DNA of 11,339 nucleotides from an uncultured Acidaminococcus sp. GTDB taxonomy: Bacteria; Bacillota_C; Negativicutes; Acidaminococcales; Acidaminococcaceae. The stretch is from assembly GCA_900314165.1 (NCBI GenBank), contig OMUE01000220.1, positions 1 through 11,339 on the forward strand, given 5' to 3'. The position numbers were made by a program, and so were the translations under genes. The notes beneath the pieces were generated by a model that had not been told where the DNA came from, made no database searches, and worked only from the letters and a program-made list of their open reading frames with translations. Shown here piece after piece: positions 6,806 to 11,339 of the stretch (positions are counted from its first letter, which is position 1; each line of letters opens with the position of its first letter).

Positions 6806-6851
6806 GGGAAACAAGACGTATCATTTTTTGGATTATGGATAGGAGAATCTG

Positions 6852-7793
6852 ATGAAAATAGGATTTGAAGTTTTTCTGGTTGTATGCGAAGAAATGAGTG
6901 TTACCCGGGCAGCCCGGCGGCTCTTTATTACTCAGCAGGCGGTCAGCGATCATATCCGACGGCTGGAAGAAAAATATGGAATCAGTCTTTTTCAGAGAAA
7001 ACCAGATTTTCATCTTACGGCAGAAGGCGAGATTATGCGCAGCAGCCTGCAGCAAATGAAAATCATGGAAAGGAATATGGAAAGGACGCTCTCTTTTTAT
7101 TCAAAAGGGAGTATGGGGAACTTTACAGTAGGCATCAGTACTTCCAGAGCTCCTATTATCCTGCCTCTGGTCTTGCCAGAGTTTTCACAGGAGTTTCCTC
7201 TTGTCCATGTTTCTTTCGACGAAGAAGATACGCAGATTTTAGAAGATCGATTGCGCCAGGGGAATATCGACCTTTTTATCGGAGTTAATACGACTCCTGA
7301 TGACAATTTTGAAATCCATACGATTGCTTACGATGAAATCATGTTGGTGATACCGGAAACTCTTTTAGAACAGTATTTTTCTGCCGACCAGGTCAATGCT
7401 ATGAAGGGCACTGCTGATCTGAGAGATTTTACCGAAATTCCTTTTGTGCTGCCCAATTTCACGACAGGAAAAGTCAGTCATGTTATACAGGAATACCTTG
7501 CTTCACACCATATACAGCTTAATGTTCAGTACAATATCAGTGACAGTGAAACCCAAATTGATATATGTTCAGCAGGGAGGTGCGCTGCGATTTGTCCCCG
7601 TATGCTGTTGGGATATGTGGACCAGAACAATCGTCTTTCTGGAGCCAATGTCCAATTGAGAGTATTTTCTCTGAAAGATATTTGGGAAAAATTAAGCATT
7701 GATTTAGTGATCCATAAAGGTGTGGTATATCCGCCTTATGTGATACGCTTTATGGAACAGGTAAAAGAAAAGATTGGAACGCCGATGCATTGA
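6852..7793 (+). CDS. LysR-family transcriptional regulator
   Basis: A 313-residue LysR-type regulator. Residues about 1-60 form the winged helix-turn-helix (FEVFLVVCEEMSVTRAARRL, then ITQQAVSDHIRRLEEKYG and LFQRKPDFHLTAEG), followed by a linker helix (about 60-88) and a two-lobed co-inducer-binding domain (about 90-300) starting GNFTVGISTSRAPIILPLV. AGGAG lies 6 bases upstream of the ATG. It sits directly downstream of and in the same direction as the TRAP operon, with its own promoter, instead of the common divergent arrangement. Regulation of the TRAP operon is likely from position but unproven; the inducer may be the imported carboxylate. Confidence 0.93.
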   Translation: MKIGFEVFLVVCEEMSVTRAARRLFITQQAVSDHIRRLEEKYGISLFQRKPDFHLTAEGEIMRSSLQQMKIMERNMERTLSFYSKGSMGNFTVGISTSRAPIILPLVLPEFSQEFPLVHVSFDEEDTQILEDRLRQGNIDLFIGVNTTPDDNFEIHTIAYDEIMLVIPETLLEQYFSADQVNAMKGTADLRDFTEIPFVLPNFTTGKVSHVIQEYLASHHIQLNVQYNISDSETQIDICSAGRCAAICPRMLLGYVDQNNRLSGANVQLRVFSLKDIWEKLSIDLVIHKGVVYPPYVIRFMEQVKEKIGTPMH

Positions 7794-7827
7794 CCTTATA
7801 GCCGGTGTCGAAAGCCATGAAAAGTAG

Positions 7828-8667
7828 CAGCCATATGCTAAGACCCTGTTCGATTTTGGACCGGGATCGGATACCTTGGCAAATGCCCAGAAGCTGGATG
7901 TGCCTCTGGAAAACATCCAGTTTGCTGTAAGCAACGATGGCGATTTCTCTGTGCATGGGCCTTCATGCCACCCATATGTTCGTACCGCCTACTCCGGGAC
8001 CGTTGGCAGTGGCCGGAATCCTCAGTGCAGATCTGGGGCAGGTGATCCTGTTCGGGGCTCTGGTTTCCATTCCGGTGACGCTGGTGGCCTACTTGGCTTC
8101 CCTTTATGCAGGGAAAAAGTACTATTATCTGCCTACCAGTGTGGAAGATACTCCGGAAAACCAGAATCTGCCCAGTGCCATGATGTCCTTTTTGCCCATC
8201 CTGGTGCCCATCGCTCTGATGCTGCTGAAAACCGTGGGCAGTATGTGCAAACTGACGGGAACTCCGGCGCTGATCCTGAATATCGTGGGAACTCCGGCGG
8301 TGGCTCTGTTGATCGGGCTGCTGATTGCCGCTGTGGGATATCATAATATCTTCCCGGAAGATACCAAGGCCTGGGGCTTTGACGGGGTTATCGCCGATGC
8401 CATGAAGACGGCCGGTCAGATTGTTCTGATCGTAGGGGCCGGGGGAGCTTTCTCCGGCGTTCTGAAGGCATCTCCTCTTCGGGATATCCTGACTGCCAGC
8501 ATGAGCGGTGTTTCCATCGGGATCCTGGCTCCGTTCCTGATTGGGTTCCTGTTCCGGACCTGTGTAGGATCTGCCACCATCGCCATGGTGACAGCAGCCA
8601 CCATGATTACCCCGCTGATCGATGTGCTGGGCTTCGGCTCTCCCATGGGACGAATCATTGCCATAGG
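7828..8667 (+). pseudogene. GntP-family (gluconate/organic acid) permease remnant, both ends missing
   Basis: From 7937 an open frame encodes the middle and late part of a GntP-type permease. Hallmarks in order are [77 protein letters not shown] and [12 protein letters not shown]. Full family members are about 440 residues, so roughly 150 N-terminal residues and about 40 C-terminal ones are absent. The last residues of the open frame (to the stop at 8711) derive from the antisense of the neighbouring J-domain gene. Upstream, an open stretch in another frame (7828-7929, ending KLDVPLENIQFAV) joins the GntP frame if one A at about 7928-7929 is removed, so a frameshift is likely too. No ribosome site or start is evident. 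It is non-functional by every sign seen. The codon style is G/C-rich, unlike the TRAP cassette just upstream. Confidence 0.8.
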
Positions 8668-9204
8668 AAAAACAGGAATCCATAGAATGGTAAACCAGTA
8701 TGATTTAATATAGCTCCCGCTATATTTATCTTCTTCTTTTTTTCCAATTAAGGTAAAGCCAATCCCGTTTACTCGCCTTAATGTTAATGGATCCTCTGGA
8801 TTGTATATTTTTTCACCATTTTCTTTGGCTAAATGTAAGGCACGGAGAATACAAATTTGCAATGGTGATAGGTCATCGTATGTACTGTTATCTTGATATT
8901 GTTGCCTCTGTCTTTCGGTTGTGTTTTGGGATGAATTTCTTGCTGAAGAAGATGTGTTTCGACTCTGATTATTTTGGGCCGATTCCCTGGAAGTACCATT
9001 TCTTCGAGAATCATAAGTTCTTCTTTTTTCTGGGTCGCTCAGTACACTATAGGCTTCATTTAAAAGTGCCATCTTTTTGACGGCAAACTCCTTATCCGGA
9101 TATACATCAGGATGATATTTTTTGGCTAAAATGAAATAAGCTTTTTTTATAATTTCTGGAGAGGCTTTTGGATGTACCTCTAAAATCTCGTAATAATCAA
9201 CCAT
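8660..9204 (-). CDS. J-domain (DnaJ-like) protein, 3' end lost; frame continues into antisense GntP to 8416
   Basis: The N-terminus is a clear J domain (residues 1-67): [33 protein letters not shown] with the HPD Hsp70-stimulating motif at 31-33, and [18 protein letters not shown] Ser/Asn/Gln-rich linker follows (about 68-108), then a helical stretch, then [24 protein letters not shown] and a hydrophobic span [12 protein letters not shown] (about 171-182), suggesting a membrane-associated co-chaperone-like protein. AGGAGG lies 8 bases upstream of the ATG. After residue about 182 the frame runs without a stop to 8416, but those roughly 80 residues are the antisense of the GntP remnant and are not a natural domain. 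The gene is therefore a truncated or chimeric version. It might still be translated as a 262-residue fusion; function is uncertain. Confidence 0.8.
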
Positions 9205-9438
9205 TTAAAATGCCTCCTGAAGGATATCTCTAAGAAAATGACTCCATCTGGGATTGCAAATAACAAATGACAATCTATAGATAATTTAATCCTTCCTCGG
9301 GAATAATTTAGGTGAATAAATACATTGATGATTTTATTCTATCGTATTTTTGAAATTAATGCATCATAAAAAATATTTCAACGATAATGCAGAAATATCT
9401 AAAGTTTAGAGAGAAATCTGACTTCTGAAACAAGTATA

Positions 9439-9461
9439 GAATTTTAAGTGTCCTAAAATTC
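9439..9461. promoter_or_regulatory. Inverted repeat GAATTTTA-N7-TAAAATTC upstream of hsdM
   Basis: Eight-base arms at 9439-9446 and 9454-9461 are exact reverse complements. The repeat covers the position of the -35 region for the hsdM promoter, so it is a candidate operator. The controlling protein is unknown. Confidence 0.4.
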
Positions 9462-9473
9462 GAACTGTGTCTA

Positions 9474-9482
9474 TGCTATAAT
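9474..9482 (+). promoter_or_regulatory. Extended -10 promoter of hsdM (TGCTATAAT)
   Basis: A perfect TATAAT (9477-9482) with an upstream TG one base before it forms an extended -10 element. No recognisable -35 hexamer is present, which extended -10 promoters tolerate. The leader to hsdM would be about 120 bases. Confidence 0.5.
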
Positions 9483-9543
9483 AAATAATAGCGTAACCGA
9501 TGAGGAAAAGAAGGAATACAGAGAACTGAGAAATGAAAGAGAA

Positions 9544-9569
9544 ATGGTTCTATGATAAAATAGAATCAT
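9544..9569 (+). other. Leader hairpin upstream of hsdM
   Basis: ATGGTTCTAT (9544-9553) pairs with ATAGAATCAT (9560-9569) with one G-U wobble around a 6-nt loop. It lies in the presumed hsdM leader, 27 bases before the ribosome site. It lacks a T-run, so it is not a terminator; a role in mRNA stability or translation is possible but unproven. Confidence 0.3.
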
Positions 9570-9611
9570 CTCAGAAAAATTTCTACTTTTGGCCAAAGGA
9601 GATTCACAACC

Positions 9612-11219
9612 ATGAACAACGAAGAAAAAAGCCTGGAACAGGTTCTGTGGGATTCTGCCAACGTGATGCGCCAAACCATGGGGGCAGCGGACTACATGAA
9701 CTATGCCCTGGGCCTTATTTTTTACAAGCATCTGTCTGATAAAACCCTGGAAGCGGCAGCCGATGCCCTGGTGGATTCCGGAGAACTGGAAGAAGAGGCA
9801 GTGACCACGGAAGAGGCCCGCCAGGCTGTGTACAAGAAATATTACGAGGATGAAGAATTCCATGATGACCTGCTGGAAACCATGAATATGGATTATGAAA
9901 TCAAGCCGGACTTTACCTTTACTGCTTTGATGGATTCCATCCGGAAGCAGCAGTTCCAGCTGGAAAATCTGAACCAGGCGTTCCGGGATATTGAACAGTC
10001 CAATTCGGACCTTCTGGGCCATCTGTTCGACGATGTGGACCTGTATTCTACCAAGCTGGGGTCCACACCCCAGAAGCGGAATGATATGATCGCCCAGGTG
10101 ATGACGGCCCTGGCTCCTTTGAACCTGGACAGCCACAGCGGGGATGTGTTGGGGGATGCCTATGAATATCTGATCGGTACCTTTGCCTCCGATATGGGCC
10201 AGAAGGCAGGAGAATTCTATACCCCCCAATCGGTTTCCCAGCTGCTGACTCACATTGTAACCTGGGGCCAGGAAGCCAAAAAGGGGTTCAGTGCCTACGA
10301 TCCGGCCATGGGATCCGGTTCCCTGCTGCTGAATGTACGCCATTATATCCAGGATGTAGATTCCATAGAGTATTACGGCCAGGAAATCAAAACATCCACC
10401 TACAACCTGGCCCGGATGAATATGATCATCCACGGCATTGCCGCCACCAACCAGCATCTGCGGAATGCGGATACCCTGGACCGGGACTGGCCCAGTGATG
10501 AAGTGACGACTTTTGACGGGGTGATGATGAATCCGCCCTATTCCCAGCACTGGAGTGCGGACAAGGGGTTCCTCAATGACCCCCGGTTTTCCGATTACGG
10601 GGTGCTGGCCCCCAAATCCAAGGCCGACTATGCCTTTTTGCTCCATGGCCTATACCATCTGCGGGATTCCGGTACCATGGGCATCGTCCTGCCCCATGGG
10701 GTGCTGTTCCGGGGTGCTGCGGAAGGGAAGATCCGCCAGAAGCTGCTGGAAAAAGGCAATATCTATGCGGTAATCGGCCTCCCGGCGGGGATTTTCTATT
10801 CCACCGGCATCCCTACCATCATCATGGTGCTGAAAAAAGACCGCCCCGGCCGGGATGTGCTGTTCATCGACGGCAGCCAGGAATTTGAAAAAGGCAAGGC
10901 CAAGAACACACTGACCCCGGCCAACATCCAGAAGCTGTTCCAGGCCTATGTGGACCGGAAGGACGTGGACAAATTCGCCCATGTGGCCTCCTTTGAAGAA
11001 ATCCAGGAAAACGACTTCAACCTGAACATCCCCCGGTATGTGGATACCTCCGAACCGGAACCGGAAATCGATCTGGGAGAAGTGAATAGGGAACTGGCGG
11101 ATACCAACGCACAGATCCAGGCAGCCGAAAAAGAACTGGCGGACATGATGGGAGACCTGACCACCACCGATCTCAAGAAGGCTAAAGACCTTCAGGACCT
11201 GCTTCACCTGTTTCAGTAA
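9612..11219 (+). CDS. hsdM: Type I restriction-modification DNA methyltransferase subunit
   Basis: A complete 535-residue HsdM. With HsdS it methylates adenine at a split recognition site using S-adenosylmethionine, and with HsdR it forms the restriction complex. Visible parts are an N-terminal helical domain (about 1-170, LWDSANVMRQTMGAADYMNY), GEFYTP at 200-205, the SAM-binding motif I DPAMGSGSLLL at 230-240, GQEI (256-259), and the catalytic NPPY at 307-310. The C-terminal tail (about 487-515) is heptad-like and Glu/Ala-rich, in the region that contacts HsdS. AAAGGAGA lies about 8 bases before the ATG. The stop overlaps the ribosome site of hsdS. The gene is G/C-rich with an A/T-rich leader. 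hsdR is not in the window. Confidence 0.97.
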   Translation: MNNEEKSLEQVLWDSANVMRQTMGAADYMNYALGLIFYKHLSDKTLEAAADALVDSGELEEEAVTTEEARQAVYKKYYEDEEFHDDLLETMNMDYEIKPDFTFTALMDSIRKQQFQLENLNQAFRDIEQSNSDLLGHLFDDVDLYSTKLGSTPQKRNDMIAQVMTALAPLNLDSHSGDVLGDAYEYLIGTFASDMGQKAGEFYTPQSVSQLLTHIVTWGQEAKKGFSAYDPAMGSGSLLLNVRHYIQDVDSIEYYGQEIKTSTYNLARMNMIIHGIAATNQHLRNADTLDRDWPSDEVTTFDGVMMNPPYSQHWSADKGFLNDPRFSDYGVLAPKSKADYAFLLHGLYHLRDSGTMGIVLPHGVLFRGAAEGKIRQKLLEKGNIYAVIGLPAGIFYSTGIPTIIMVLKKDRPGRDVLFIDGSQEFEKGKAKNTLTPANIQKLFQAYVDRKDVDKFAHVASFEEIQENDFNLNIPRYVDTSEPEPEIDLGEVNRELADTNAQIQAAEKELADMMGDLTTTDLKKAKDLQDLLHLFQ

Positions 11220-11228
11220 GGAGATGGG

Positions 11229-11339
11229 ATGATGAAAAAAGAAATGAAAAAGGTTCCGGCGGTACGGTTCAAGGGGTTTACGGGCGATTGGGAACAGCGT
11301 AAGTTCGAGTATATAACATTTCCTGCTGGTAAAAAAAAT
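11229..11339 (+). CDS. hsdS: Type I restriction specificity subunit, N-terminus only (runs off window)
   Basis: The first 37 codons encode MMKKEMKKVPAVRFKGFTGD followed by WEQRKF, a typical opening of HsdS proteins, leading into the first target recognition domain. HsdS selects the DNA sequence methylated or cut by the type I complex. AAGGAG (11218-11223) overlaps the hsdM stop codon and lies 5 bases before the first ATG (11229) or 8 before the second (11232); either may be used. Close spacing indicates translational coupling with hsdM. The recognition domains lie beyond the right edge. Confidence 0.85.
   Translation, partial: MMKKEMKKVPAVRFKGFTGDWEQRKFEYITFPAGKKN

Larger units (their letters stand above)
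9205..9611. other. A/T-rich intergenic region between the J-protein gene and hsdM
   Basis: These 407 bases hold the AGGAGG site of the leftward gene (near 9215), a 10-bp palindrome ATCTATAGAT (9273-9282), an inverted repeat at 9439-9461, an extended -10 promoter for hsdM at 9474-9482, and a leader hairpin at 9544-9569. I see no convincing gene. Short frames at 9500-9529 and 9533-9739 lack good ribosome sites. Confidence 0.6.

Noticed and set aside
7838..8683. Minus-strand open frame of 281 codons opposite the GntP remnant
   Set aside because: The protein is a low-complexity Gln/His/Gly/Asp/Arg mixture, an antisense artefact; GntP hallmarks on the plus strand explain the region.
9533..9739. 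67-codon frame beginning in the hsdM leader and overlapping hsdM
   Set aside because: It has no adequate ribosome site, and most of its length is out-of-frame hsdM. A 9-codon frame at 9500-9529 is rejected for the same lack of a ribosome site.
9471..10646. Long minus-strand open frame of 391 codons opposite hsdM
   Set aside because: It is the antisense shadow of a clearly conserved gene, with His/Gly/Gln-rich composition typical of an antisense frame of G/C-rich coding DNA and no ribosome site or family motif.
1..11339. CRISPR array, tRNA/rRNA genes, insertion sequence or integrase
   Set aside because: No regularly spaced repeats, no cloverleaf or rRNA-like segments, and no transposase or recombinase frames were seen, even though the rearranged genes suggest past mobility.

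Overview
The window looks like accessory or variable chromosomal DNA of an anaerobic Firmicutes-type bacterium. Members of the Negativicutes such as Acidaminococcus or relatives would fit, but this is inference from gene content (TRAP uptake with a lipoprotein binding protein, DUF6282 hydrolase, GntP family, type I restriction-modification) and strong AGGAG-type ribosome binding sites, not from a marker gene. Composition is visibly mosaic: the alpha/beta-hydrolase remnant, the GntP remnant and hsdM are rich in G/C-ending codons, whereas the TRAP cassette, its regulators and the DnaJ-like gene are more A/T-rich.

Layout. (1) 2-763 (+): C-terminal part of an M20 amidohydrolase, followed by a strong hairpin terminator. 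(2) 875-1579 (-): GntR/HutC-type regulator with a UTRA domain, with a 25-bp imperfect palindrome upstream. (3) 1850-2652 (-): an alpha/beta-hydrolase gene broken by a single-base frameshift, followed on its own strand by a terminator. (4) 2653-3012: a divergent, A/T-rich control region with three related 16-bp motifs, one inside a 13+13-bp inverted repeat, plus a separate 14-bp perfect palindrome. (5) 3013-6740 (+): a tight operon of a DUF6282 metal-dependent hydrolase and a complete TRAP transporter (DctP lipoprotein, DctQ, DctM), ending in a 13-bp-stem hairpin. (6) 6852-7793 (+): a LysR regulator whose near-consensus promoter is embedded in that terminator. (7) About 7828-8667 (+): a GntP-family permease remnant lacking both ends. 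(8) About 8660-9204 (-): a J-domain protein with a lost 3' end, fused to the antisense of the GntP remnant. (9) 9612-11219 (+): hsdM, a type I DNA methyltransferase, followed by the start of hsdS, which runs off the window.

How the genes may work together. The DUF6282 enzyme and TRAP transporter are almost certainly co-transcribed, so the operon probably imports a small carboxylate and processes it. The nearby M20 amidohydrolase and the GntR and LysR regulators are plausible partners in the same catabolic function, but the substrate cannot be read from sequence. The broken hydrolase, the doubly truncated GntP gene and the GntP/J-protein fusion suggest repeated deletion and insertion here. The hsdMS locus at the right edge is a separate module.
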